A stretch of DNA of 64,000 nucleotides from positions 154,803,245-154,867,244 of the forward strand of contig OY757011.1 in NCBI GenBank assembly GCA_963580285.1, read 5' to 3'. The translations under genes and the position numbers were made by a program. The notes under the pieces are model-generated. The model ran no database searches. It saw only the letters and a program-made list of their open reading frames with translations, and was not told the DNA's origin. The DNA is from Lucinisca nassula (lineage: Eukaryota; Mollusca; Bivalvia; Lucinida; Lucinidae). This document shows, in pieces, positions 44,296 through 55,214 of this stretch (position 1 is its first letter; every line of letters begins with the position of its first letter).

Positions 44296-44849
44296 CTGAA
44301 ATATGAATGGTACACTCTTAGGGAAGGAAACAAAAACACCTAGCATATTTTACACAAACATTTTGTTACACATCTAGTCATCCACTTCCTTTTCTGAAAA
44401 GGGGACTCTTCAGCAGCAGGTCCTTTACATTTGGGTTAGACCCCTTTCATAAGAAGACAAACTATTGCTTCTGAAAACAATTGCTTCCCGTGGACTTGTA
44501 ATGCAGTTGTATCCAATCCGGATAAGTGTTGTAAGTACCGCTTACTTATTAAGTACCAATGTTAGGCCAGAGCCCTAGATAAGAGGGAGTAAAGGGCAGT
44601 TCAGCATTGAATTTTTGAAAATCAGCATTGAAATTTAATTTGAGGGGTAAAATACTCAATGAAATTTTGGATTTCAGCATTGAAATCAAATTTAGGGGGG
44701 AAAAAATTCAGCAAACTTTACATCTTTTATCATAAAGCAATTACCTTCACATTCATTCTTTTGTAAGCAGTAGCAGTATATTAGATCAGATTGAAGTTAA
44801 CACTACACAGATGGCAAATTTATGCATATATTCTGGGTTTTGTTTGTGT

Positions 44850-44945
44850 TTTTCAGAGAAAAAGAAAGCTTGGCATTTCATTTGAATTGTCTGCTTAGCA
44901 GACAATTCACATGAAATGCCAATCTTTCTTTTCTCTGACCCACCC
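44850..44945. repeat. Palindrome
   Basis: GAAAGCTTGGCATTTCATTT GAATTGTCTGC pairs with GCAGACAATTC ACATGAAATGCCAATCTTTC; arms about 35 bp with few mismatches. Confidence 0.75.
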
Positions 44946-45844
44946 CGCCTAAAAAATCGAATTTTGGATGCTTCACTTATGTTTGGTTCTTTCACAGTTA
45001 AGCATTACAAATGGGCATTTAAGCATTAAACATAAAAGCAGGGAGTAAAATATTCATTGTACCAAAAGCTTATCTAGAGCACTGTTAGGCTTTAGCTTCA
45101 GATAAGCAGGCAAAACTAGGATAATTTCAGGACATATTTTCTTATAATCTCCATAAAAATGTATATTGTGGGTAGCGACAATTCTAACAAAAACCTATGT
45201 GTTTCTAACAAGAAATGAGGACAAAAATCATTGTAACGCAGCCTTATCTGGGGCTATGTATTCTCGGGTCTTAGGGAGGATACATATAAACCCCATGACA
45301 AAATTATTTTCTCGCCAAAGAATGCTGGAAGGGGCATATTTTCTTACATGCTTTTCAATGAAATACAGAGATTTCTCAGTGAAATCGAAATCAATATTGT
45401 CACTGTTTCAAACAGTGAAAATACGATTTTTCTTTTCACTGTTTGTGAATTCGATGTATCATCGTAAAAACATATATTTTCTGTTTGTGGAAAGTCAATA
45501 AGCGTAAGTTATTAATGTGTGACAGCAATTATGTCACTCACATTTTTATGTCATTCCGACGATGGTAACGCCAATTTTTGCACCTACGCAACGTAAACAA
45601 TGAACTCGACGCCAGTTAAGCTTAACAACTGCAGACATTATTTAAATGCAAATTTCAAGGTAACCATTTGATTAAGTTACATTCCAAGACGTTTTCAGTT
45701 TACACCCAATATTATACCCAGTTAACACGCTGAACACCTCTAAATCGACGCAAAAGCAAACTGGAAAATGTTTGTTTTCTGTGTTGATGGCCGACGCTCT
45801 AAAACTGCATTACAAATTACAATTTAAAGCATCAAAGAAACAGA

Positions 45845-45998
45845 AAATTTGATTTTTTTTCAGTGTAAGATCAGTTTTTATTTCACTCATGAAAACCAAA
45901 GGAAGTATTTTCACGAGTGGCTTGCCACTGGTGAAAATACTTCTTTCTGTGTTCATTCGGTGAAATAAAAATCGATCTTACACTGAAAAAATCAAATA
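45845..45998. repeat. Long foldback element
   Basis: GATTTTTTTTCAGTGTAAGA TC at the left, GATCTTACACTGAAAAAATC at the right, with the inner stem GAAGTATTTTCAC / GTGAAAATACTTC. About 150 bp in all; typical MITE. Confidence 0.8.
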
Positions 45999-46048
45999 TT
46001 CCCAATGCGTTTACTCTGTCTGTTCCTGTCGAGATGACGTTAGCAATA

Positions 46049-46380
46049 ACCCAGCAGGCACACATCGCTAGGACAAGGTCAAATCAATGTCGGCGCAACG
46101 TCACAACGTTGCACCAACATAGATGTGACATTGCATAAACATCATGATGTTGCACCGACGTTGATTGACGTTACCATTACGTCATGTGCCTGCTGGGTAG
46201 CGTTTAGCTTCTTGCCGAGATGACTTTCGCAATTACCCAGCAGGCACACATCGCTAGGGCAACGTCAAATCAATGTCGGTGTCACGACGTTGTACCAACA
46301 GAGATGTGACGTTGCATAAATGTCATGACGTTGCACCGACGTTGATGTGACCTTACCATTATGTCATGTGCCTGTTGGGT
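46049..46380. mobile_element. Two tandem copies of a palindromic MITE (ACCCAGCAGGCACA ends)
   Basis: Copy 1, 46049-46198, begins ACCCAGCAGGCACA and ends TGTGCCTGCTGGGT (14-bp perfect inverted repeat). Copy 2, 46235-46380, has the same ends with one change. The inside is also symmetric (CAACGTC/GACGTTG units around GTTGCACCAACA). Confidence 0.85.
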
Positions 46381-47288
46381 AGCATTTAGGTTCTTGCCAA
46401 GATGGTGTTAGCAATTTGCATTTTAGGTTTTCACCAGTGTCACAACTACCAGGTGGGGGCACATTTAAGGTTTTCATCACAGGTGGGGGTACATTTCTAG
46501 TTTACCTCCATTCTCTCAGAGTGGAGGCTGTTTTGAGGAAAACAAAGACCTGTCATCAGACTGGCAACTTATCTTTTGGCTGTTTGGCTGGAGTTGAACA
46601 GCCTGGCCATTATTCAAGTATATTCGTAACACAACCTATCAGTAACAGTTAGAAATCTGTGCAAGGGACACGTTTTTCACCTGTTTCAAATGTTAGCCCA
46701 GTCTGGGCTATGAAAATTGCTAGTGCCATATTTGACGTGGATGGCAACAGATGTAGAGGGATAACGTTCAGGGGTGTAAAATTCCACTCGCCCGCTCGCA
46801 TTTGCAAGTAAGATTTAAGGCAGGGCGAGTAAGGTTTTCAAAACTGACCTTACATTTTCTTCATTTTTAGCATCTAAATAAAAAGATAAGACGATAAGGG
46901 CGAGTAAGTTTGAGGGAAATTTTACACCTCTGACGTTATATGTCCTTCCCACCATTCTTTGAATGGCAGTGGAATAGGCAAGTGATAATTGAGAGTAACT
47001 TGCTAAAGCTTGTGAGCACTAGCTTGTGAGGGGAATTACTATGCTAACTGTGTGCATTTAAAAGGATGAAGAATGCATTTTCTTTCTCATCTGTTTCAAA
47101 CAAATTAAAACATCAGTTTCCAGTTAAATCAGCTGGGTCTGGTGCAGACTTTCTTAATTCTTGAAGTACAATGAATGCTCTTAGGATCTGAATGAGTGAA
47201 AATTTAGTTTGGCGAGTGACTTTTAATAACCTACGTTGAATATTTCAACCTACTTTACTTCTCCCTGTTTTCACCCATTTTTGTTGCA

Positions 47289-47430
47289 TGACTGCAATTT
47301 TATCATGGATTCCGAAGCAGAATTAAAAACAGTAACGATCCTGATCAGCTGGGTTCCAAGAAACCAGCTGATCTGGATCTATTCTGTTTTCAAAACGTAA
47401 ATATCTGGGTTCAGCATGGTAAGGTTAGAT
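47289..47430. mobile_element. TTAA MITE family 1 relic
   Basis: GATCCTGATCAGCTGGGTTC / CCAGCTGATCTGGATC palindrome and GGGTTCAGCATGGTAAGG. A similar relic is at 48530-48655 (CCTGATCAGCTTGCTTCC). Confidence 0.55.
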
Positions 47431-47463
47431 TTGCAACTATGAATTTCCCTAGTATATATATAC

Positions 47464-47553
47464 CTTCATCTCCACCATTTGTCTTTTCATCTGTTTGCAG
47501 AGCATCTGGTTGAGGTGGCTGGTCAGGTGACACATCATTAGAATCTTGGCTTC
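47464..47553 (-). CDS. GSPT1: GSPT1 exon 2: polar linker
   Basis: This 90-nt exon encodes a Ser/Asp/Pro/Gln-rich stretch (begins GSQDSNDVSPDQPP, ends TNGGDE). It has no similarity of its own that I recognise. It is supported by a TATAG acceptor, a GTATAT donor, uninterrupted frame and exact phase fit to exon 1 (one base carried in, one carried out). Low-complexity linkers of this kind are usual between the PAM2 tail and the G domain of eRF3. A missed small exon on either side cannot be excluded. Confidence 0.8.
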
Positions 47554-47704
47554 CTATAATCAGATCAGAAACATTGACATTTAATTTTTGGAATTAATTT
47601 CACACTGGACCCAGATACTGAATCTATGGCATATTGCTACTTCTAAATGCATGCCTTCTACAGAAACCAGTGCAATGAATTCCATCATTTTATTCCATAT
47701 ACTG

Positions 47705-47965
47705 GGTCCCCGCTCACTGGGCTTGGAGAACTAGATTGGGCTGCATGTTGCTTCCACACAGAGCTGCAACTGACCATATGAGTACCATTAAACAGCTTAA
47801 GTCTAAGCCTGCCCAGGTAATATGGCACGAGTTGAACCATCCATGCATATAAACTCTGTTTGTTTTTTTTGGCAGCAGGTCTTGAGATGTCATTTCATCT
47901 CATGTTGGGTAAAAGACCCACAAAATTGGAAGCAACCTCTTCACAATGACATAGAATCAAACCTC
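47705..47965 (+). mobile_element. SINE family D, decayed
   Basis: CCCGCTCACTGGGCTTGGAG, CTAAGCCTGCCCAGGTAA, CTTGAGATGTCATTTCATCT, AACCTCAATTCAAA. 140 bp from GSPT1 exon 2. Confidence 0.65.
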
Positions 47966-48651
47966 AATTCAAATTATCAGTTCCATATTTCATTCCATGA
48001 CCAATATTTTATTCTTTTCACAGCCTTGGAGCTTTGTTGTGTAATGAATGAATGAGTCAGTTTGTTGCATCCCAGGCAAAGGGAGCAGAGAGACGGACAA
48101 ACCAGTAGAGAATATTAAAGAGAAAGAAGAAATAAATTGAAGAAAATGAGAATGAAGAGATCCCCTCTACCCTTTCCCACTGCCAGGAGAGCAGGCATTG
48201 CCTATAGGCATGCCAGTATCACCTGCATGCCTGTGGCTGGAAGATGCAAATTTTATGTATGATGACTTAAGTCGCCTCACCCAACCATACCCAGAAATTG
48301 GCATTAACAGGGCTGTAAAATTACACTCATCCGCTCCCAATGCCAAGTAAAAATTTTATAGGACGAATAAAAATTTTGTCCAGTCCCTAGGAAAGTTACC
48401 AAACTCCACATGCCCTTGGTCAAGCAGGATGAGTGAAATTTTGAAGAATTTTCAAGCCCTAACTACTTTAAGTAGTCAGGGCTTGAAAATTCTTCAAAAT
48501 TTCAAAACTTTACACAAAAGCTACACTCTTCCACAATTTTCAGCCATTTGTGTTGCATGATTTCAATTAGAAGCAGCACAGAAAACAGTACAGATCCTGA
48601 TCAGCTTGCTTCCAAGAAGCCAGCTGATCAGGATCTATGCTGTTTTTAAAA

Positions 48652-49460
48652 CAAGAATTCAGCCAAAGGCAAGATTGTCCCTGTGAGGATGCAAGGTCAC
48701 TGAACCATGAAATAAAGTTCAAGGTCAAATACGGAAACTTGTCATCCCTAGATACAACTTGGTACCAAGTATCATTAATGAAGGTCTAATAGTTCTTGAG
48801 AAACTTGAACAATAGGATTTTTCAAAATTTCACTCCTCCTGCATGACCAAAGGCATGTAGATTTTGTAAGTCTCACTGGGATTGGAAAAAACTTTTACTC
48901 AACCTTCACAATTTTTACTCCTCATTCACCTTATTTGCATTATCTGCTGGTTCCTAGTCTGAAGGTTATCAATGTTGGAAAAACAGGTAACCAGACCCCC
49001 CTGACCTTGAAAGGTCAGGGGGGTCTGGTTACCTGTTTTTCCGATATTGACAATGTGCCAGCTGGGAGCCAGCAAATAATGCAAATATGGTGAATTGAGC
49101 AAATGAATGGAATTCCAGCCCTGTAGGGTGAATGCTAAGGTTGTTGCAATAATCCACAAAGTCACTGAACCATGAAATGTAGGTCACGGTCAAATATGGA
49201 TGCTTGCATTAAAATTACAAAGTCAATGAACCATGAAATGTAGATCAAGGTAAAATATGGATGCTTGCATTTGAATTATCATCCCTAGATGCAAATCTTT
49301 ATGAATTATCATAAATGAAGCTCTTATAGTTCTTAAGAAATGGACTTGAACATTAGGTGAACATTGGGTGGTCTCAAATGTTGATGGCTTGGCAAACATA
49401 TAGACTAATGGACAGAAATTTTGACTCCTTTATTGCACCATGCTTAAAGCAGGCCTGACA
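48652..49460 (+). repeat. ACAAGAATTCAGCC repeat block with an embedded palindrome
   Basis: Same family as 34048 (CACTGAACCATGAAAT, ATGGATGCTTGCATTA). It ends near TGCACCATGCTTAAAGCAGG. At 48972-49042 a near-perfect palindrome (GGAAAAACAGGTAACCAGAC / GTCTGGTTACCTGTTTTTCC around TGACCTTGAAAGGTCA) is inserted. Confidence 0.6.
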
Positions 49461-49500
49461 AAAATATATATCCAGGTTCAGCATGGGAAGGATTAGTTTC

Positions 49501-51642
49501 TTAACCCTTTACCACTCAGATACGTGTTTTTACGTGTCTGCACCCCCCCCCCATTTTAAGCCCCAGAAGCACATAAAATCTGCATTTCTACCCCTGGATA
49601 GTTATGTTTGCTTTAGGATTTGTTGGGCAAAAAAGTGACCTGTTTTTTCGCGCGCCTCCCCACTGAAAATATTCTGGGGGGGGGGGGGGGATTGAAGGGG
49701 CAAGGCCCTCACATCCCGAAAATTTTTGGGTGTATGGCCCAACCGGCAGCTGAAATTTATATCTGAGGGTGTCTGGGGTCAAAAATGCCTGAAAATTGAT
49801 GCTGATAAAACATGCTGCAAACAGTGAAAATGGCCAGTGCCAAACACCTTAATTGTTGCCTTGACAGCTGTGTGAAGATTAAAATGTGGTCAAAAATTCA
49901 TGTGAAAACACACTTTTTGCCAACTCTGAGATGCCTCCTCTTTACCATGACAACAATGATCAAGTCATGAAAGGTTGCATTTGAAAGGCTACTGTCCAAT
50001 GAACATTCATACCGAGTTTGGTGTAAAACAGACTATCCATTATGAAACAATGGCTAGTTGAAGTTGCTGTCAGGTGCAACACTGTGAAAATCAGCGAAAT
50101 TCACAAAATCCCTGAGTGGTAAAGGGTTAATGAAGAAAATCCCAAATGACCAAAATAATGTTTTTTCATCATTTTATTGCAAGAAACAATATTTCAGATA
50201 TATTTAATGCATTTTAGGCTAAAATTCAGTATGTTCCCAGATTTCATTTAACCCTTTACCACTCAGATACGCGTTTTTACGTGTCTGCACCCCCCCCCCC
50301 ATTTTAAGCCCCAGAAGCACATAAAATCTGCATTTCTTCCCCTGGATAGTTATGTTTGCTTTAGGATTTGTTGGGCAAAAAAGTGACCTGTTTTTTCGCG
50401 CGCCTCCCCACTAAAAATATTCTGGGGGGGGGGGGGATTGAAGGGGGGCAGTGCCCCCCTCACATCCCAAAAATTTTTGGGTGTATGGCCCAACCGGCAG
50501 CTGAAATTTATATCTGAGGGTGTCTGGGGTCAAAAATGCCTGAAAATTGATGCTGATAAAACATGCTGCAAACAGTGAAAATGGCCAGTGCCAAACACCT
50601 TAATTGTTGCCTTGACAGCTGTATGAAGATTAAAATGTGGTCAAAAATTCATGTGAAAACACACTTTTTGCCAACTTTGAGATGCCCCCTCTTTACCATG
50701 ACAACAATGATCAAGTCATGAAAGGTTGCATTTAAAAGGCTACTGTCCAATGAACATTCATACCAAGTTTGGTGTAAAACAGACCATCCATTATGAAACA
50801 ATGGCTAGTTGAAGTTGCTGTCAGGTGCAACACTGTGAAAATCAGCGAAATTCACAAAATCCTTGAGTGGTAAAGGGTTAATGAAGAAAATCCCAAATGA
50901 CCAAAATAATGTTTTTTCATCATTTTATTGCAAGAAACAATATTTCAGATATAATTAATGCATTTTAGGCTAAAATTCAGTATGTTCCCAGATTTCATTT
51001 AACCCTTTACCACTCAGATACGTGTTTTTACGTGTCTGCACCCCCACCCGCCCCCCCCCCCCCATTTTAAGCCCCAGAAGCACCTAAAATCTGCATTTCT
51101 ACCCCTGGATAGTTATGTTTGCTTTAGGATTTGTTGGGCAAAAAAGTGACCTGTTTTTTCGCGCGCCTCCCCACTAAAAATATTCTGGGGGGGGGGGATT
51201 GAAGGGGGGCAGTGCCCCCCTCACATCCCGAAAATTTTTGGGTGTATGGCCCAACCGGCAGCTGAAATTTATATCTGAGGGTGTCTGGGGTCAAAAATGC
51301 CTGAAAATTGATGCTGATAAAACATGCTGCAAACAGTGAAAATGGCCAGTGCTAAACACCTTAATTGTGTTGCCTTGACAGCTGTGTGAAGATTAAAATG
51401 TGGTCAAAAATTCATGTGAAAACACTTTTTGTCAACTTTGAGATGCCCCCTCTTTACCATGACAACAATGATCAAGTCATGAAAGGTTGCATTTGAAAGG
51501 CTACTGTCCAATGAACATTCATACCGAGTTTGGTGTAAAACAGACCATCCATTATGAAACAATGGCTAGTTGAAGTTGCTGTCAGGTGCAACACTGTGAA
51601 AATCAGCGAAATTCACAAAATCCCTGAGTGGTAAAGGGTTAA
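49501..51642. mobile_element. Three tandem copies of a TTAA element of about 635 bp
   Basis: Copies at 49501-50130, 50248-50881 and 50999-51642. Each is bounded by TTAACCCTTTACCACTCAG and CTGAGTGGTAAAGGGTTAA (19 bp inverted, TTAA included; copy 2 has one change). Copies are separated by the same 117-bp spacer, so the repeat period is about 747-751 bp. Internal poly-C and poly-G tracts (49543, 49677, 50290, 50424, 51041, 51187) are placed as partners. No ORF. TTAA ends point to a piggyBac-type origin, by inference. Confidence 0.85.
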
Positions 51643-53239
51643 AACTTGAAGTTACAATTATTTAATCTTTACAGGAGATCCTGTGGAATATATTATTCTG
51701 TCAAGTTTTAAATGATTGATGAAGCACATTTGAGGTGTACTTCATGATGTCATAGCTCCAGATACACTTAACAGCTTTAAGGAGAATGATTCAGGATGAA
51801 TTAAACAGATTAGTTGGGTATTTGGTGATAATTTAAGGATAATTTTTGTGAATTCTGTGGTTAATTTTGTTGTGGGTATTCATTAACAGTGTCCTCGGTG
51901 AGTTGCATAGGTTCTGCCTTTTGTTATGCGTGGTGAGGCATGTGTGACTTAAGACGAAGTCATGAGATTAGAGGCAGAAATGTAAGGGTTATTGATATAT
52001 ACCACTTCTACAGCTTTTCTGTGGGAGCACAGCCTTGCTGTAGGGGACGGCTCTTTTCATGGCATGGGTATAGAGTGGTAAGCTTAGTAAGTTAAGCAAA
52101 AGAGATCGCTGTCAATACAGGTATGGGAGAGCACCTTGCTTGACTTTGTGAACTTACTGAGGCCAAATAATATGACTGACATAGTACAAGTAGATAATAC
52201 CAGCACATGCTACAATTAACATAGAATCCATCTCCAGAAAAGAATGCTGCCATCTTGGTCGGATTATAAACATGTCTTTTTGATCACCAATGTTCTACTG
52301 CATCTTTTTGAGCAACTAAGCATCAGAGCTCTCACTAGGATTTTGAAAACAGGAGTCCAGGAATCCTTCCTTGTGAAAAGTTGGAGTCCTAGCTTAAAAA
52401 CTTTGGAGTCTCGGCTTAAAAACTTGGAGTCCCACTTACGAACATTGGCCTCCTGGATTTGATCTCACATAAAACAAAGACAAAATTTCTTTTAGTCTGA
52501 ACACCTGTGTGAATACTTTCAAAGCTCCCAAACAGTCTCTATTTTATTTCTGATAAATGTACATTCAAACATGGGATTGTGGGTACTCAAAAGAACCATT
52601 TCAATGACCTTGTTCTAATGAGCACCCACAATCTATGTTTTGGAGCAGAAATTTGGAAAATAACGTAGATCCATTAAACCCCACACTCTCCTAGAAAGTG
52701 GGGCTGGCAAGGGTGGGCCAGTCTTCTTCTACCTCGTTCATTTCTAATGTATGAAAGGCTGCATGGATATCGGAGTCTGACTTCCTGTATTTGTTAAAAT
52801 ATTTGCATTTTGAAGAATTGAATATATTTTTTGTGGCCAATAAATCTCAGAACAATCTTTTGCCAAGTGATAAAATATATGATTTTGCAGTCGCAAAAAT
52901 ACCTGACACTGAACAGTTGTCATTAATATCATCTTCGCTGTTTATCTATCTGTTAATCTATTGATGATTCTTAATTACATCAATCAGTAAATTAATTATA
53001 ATCCATTAGATTGTGAACAATTAACATGACATTTTTACATAGCAGAGAGACTTAAGAATCTGTCTGCTACTTCATATTAATTACCCGACTAACCATGAGT
53101 GACCTGCTCCTCACCTTACCATCAGTAACCTTCTAACATACTTAAGTCAGTAAACAGTGGTGGACAAATTCTGAAGTCTAGCCGCTACACTGTAACAACC
53201 CTCACAAGGATTAAACATTACATACACTCCAGTCATTGG
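51643..53239. other. GSPT1 intron 1 part, mostly unassigned
   Basis: Contains a hairpin MITE of the TGTGGGTACTC type (52570-52645), the dispersed phrase shared with 22845-22925 (52320-52450), and otherwise AT-rich sequence. No exon or RNA gene recognised. Confidence 0.45.
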
Positions 53240-54670
53240 CACCTGCCCATAAAGGCTTGAAGAAAGATGGGTTGCATGATACTTTCACGCTGAGGTGAAG
53301 TGAAACTGACTGGTTAACTGCTTAGAGGATCCAAAGTAGAAGTAAGACAAAGATCAGGAATTCATACAATCAACTTACTCCACCCATCAAAGACACCAAA
53401 GGGAAAGAAACACTAACACCAAGCGACCAGACCATAATGGAAACCTAAACAAAGGAAGGCCATAAGGACAGTTACTTTCCCACAAAATGGCCATATGACC
53501 GTCGAAAATAAAAAGACACAAGTGATACACACAGTAAGTAACAAACAACAACATAAATAAATCGCCACAGAAGAACCGCCTTGGAACACCAGTGGAAAGA
53601 TTTCCACTGGGGGGCTTAAATCAATTTTACGTGGCCACAATCCTCGCCCTTACTTCCGTCGCAATTTAGACAAATAATTTGTTCAGTCTGCATGAAGGCC
53701 TCCTAACTCATCAGTGCAACATCTCCATGAACACAAAAAATCAAAGAACCACAGAGGTGAGACAACGGTGAGGACTTGACAGCAAGAAACCACTGAAATG
53801 CTGGAGCAAAAGAAAACCAACAGTTAGACTCCGATGGGCCCGACCAGAGACAGAGCATCAGGCACCAACCAACATTACCTTGAATTAGATCTCTCTAATT
53901 CTCAATAAGCCTTTACGTTGGAGCCGTCATAGAATCTGAGGCCTGACCCACCGGCGTGCAATTAAAGAGGGAAGCAAAGTTGCCAACCGTGATTGGGTTA
54001 ACTACCATGCATGCAGTCTGTCGTATAACATCCATGTTGTACCCAATTTTTTTATATCGAAGAATGATTTTACGAATTTGGGTGCTGAAGTCATTGCGGT
54101 TATATATTTTTCTGAATTTATATACTAAGTCACCATAAAATTTGGGTTGCGATAGACCTTGTTGCAGAAGAGATTTAAGTCCAATATTGAATTTTGAAAT
54201 TAAATCAGAATGGCGTCTATAAAATTTTGAAAAGGCTTTGCGTAGTTTATGGTACCGATAATCCTGATTAAGGAGTTTAGCCGTTAATTATTTATTACGA
54301 GTGTTGAAGTCAGTTACATGACTACACACTCTAGCAAATCGAATTAATTGCAAAATATAAACGCCATAGGATGGCGCACGAGGAACATCACCATCCAAAA
54401 AAGGAAAATTTACAATCTCAAAATCAAAGTCATCGCGTTTATCATAAATTTTGCACGAAACAAACCCATCTACAATAGACAATCCAAGCCTGCCCAGGCA
54501 AAGCAGTGCAAGTCAGACCATCCATGTCTATAAACCCTACTTGTTTCATTGGGCAACAGGGCTCGAGATGTCATTTCATCTCAATGTTGAGTAAAAGTCC
54601 GACAAAATTGAAGCAACAGCTAAAAATGACCTGTACAGTGTTGACGTGACGTTAAACCTCAAATCAAACC
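53240..54670 (+). mobile_element. SINE family D split by a Penelope-like insertion
   Basis: 53240-53334 (CTGCCCATAAAGGCTTGAAG ... CTTAGAGGATCCAA) and 54482-54670 (ATCCAAGCCTGCCCAGG ... TTAAACCTCAAATCAAAC) are the two halves of one SINE. ATCCAA occurs at both junctions (53329-53334 and 54482-54487), a 6-bp target duplication. Confidence 0.8.
53335..54481 (-). mobile_element. Penelope-like (Naiad) 5'-truncated copy with inverted end block
   Basis: From right to left on the minus strand: the last third of a reverse transcriptase reading frame (IVDGFVSCKIYDKRDDFDFE ... ending SDSMTAPT), about 250 bases of 3' untranslated sequence, then a 305-bp block R in inverted orientation (53335-53640). One TAA (near 54289) and substitutions break the frame. 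The whole interval lies between the duplicated ATCCAA, so R and the RT fragment moved in as one unit. It sits in GSPT1 intron 1. Confidence 0.85.
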
Positions 54671-54952
54671 AACACTCATGTATCAGACACGCCTACTGAT
54701 GTGCGACAAATTTTCAACTCAAAAAGCAGTAACAAATTCGATCTTATGCATACGTGGCCTAAATTAGCTACCGAGTGACAAAAAGCTGGCACAAGATACG
54801 TAGAATACCGCGTTTCATGCATATGGCCCTGCAAGGCCAACCAATAATCTTGTCAGGTACAGGTGTGGTTTCCAAACATGTACGGGTGTTGAATATACAG
54901 AATATAAGGGCTGACTTTTCACACTTATTATGTACGACAAACTCGAAGATAC

Positions 54953-55136
54953 CTGAATCCCCTGCATCCATCCTTCCACCGGAAGGCACGAATGACTGGG
55001 CAAAAGGATTCTGTCCTGGGACAAAAACAGGAGCATTTACGTTCAGTTCTGGTAAATTTTTTTGAGTGCCATTGATTTGGCCTTCGTTTGTGTCTTGATC
55101 CCAAGAATCGGGAGCACCATTGTTCTCCGAGGACAT
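54953..55136 (-). CDS. GSPT1: GSPT1 exon 1: start codon and PAM2 region
   Basis: The first coding exon encodes residues 1-61 plus one base of codon 62. The ATG at 55136-55134 has A at -3 and is the only methionine ahead of the conserved tail. Residues 31-40 read LNVNAPVFVP, a good match to the PAM2 consensus (L-N-x-x-A-x-x-F-x-P) that binds the MLLE domain of poly(A)-binding protein. A second, overlapping match follows at 44-51 (PFAQSFVP), as in vertebrate eRF3. The rest is polar and low in complexity. The donor is CAG|GTATCT at 54953/54952. The exon leaves phase 1, which the next exon completes as Gly. It lies in a gap between Penelope-like insertions. Confidence 0.93.
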
Positions 55137-55202
55137 GTTTACAATCTTTGTACAAGTTTATTTTTATTTTACACGAAAGTGTCGCAACAGCATGTGGACT
55201 TC

Positions 55203-55214
55203 TGACGTCACGTG
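55203..55214 (+). promoter_or_regulatory. CRE overlapping an E-box just upstream of the GSPT1 start codon
   Basis: TGACGTCA (55203-55210), a perfect palindromic CREB/ATF site, overlaps CACGTG (55209-55214), a perfect E-box. They lie about 67 bp upstream of the ATG, so in the proximal promoter or 5' UTR. The transcription start is not visible from sequence. ETS-like CTTCCG and ACTTCCGG cores occur further up (about 55510 and 55562). Binding is inferred from motif match only. Confidence 0.5.

Larger units (their letters stand above)
6255..55136 (-). other. GSPT1: GSPT1 (eRF3) gene, 5' and middle part; 3' end beyond left edge
   Basis: This is the gene span for eukaryotic release factor 3, the GTPase that works with eRF1 to end translation in the cytosol. 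Twelve exons plus one 21-nt microexon were placed by protein similarity and checked by GT/AG splice sites and phase; together they give 1407 nt (469 codons). Domain order is PAM2-bearing N-terminal tail (1-61), acidic/lysine-rich linker (about 99-145), GTPase domain from G1 at 152-160, G3 DAPGH at 229-233, G4 NKMD at 291-294, G5 SGLTG at 333-337, then beta-barrel domain 2 (about 370-445) and the start of domain 3. HBS1L was considered, but it lacks PAM2 and the eRF3-type insert after the P-loop (YLTGMVDKRTLEKYEREAK). Introns hold only repeats. The last part, about 100 residues in known eRF3, is not in the window. Confidence 0.95.
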
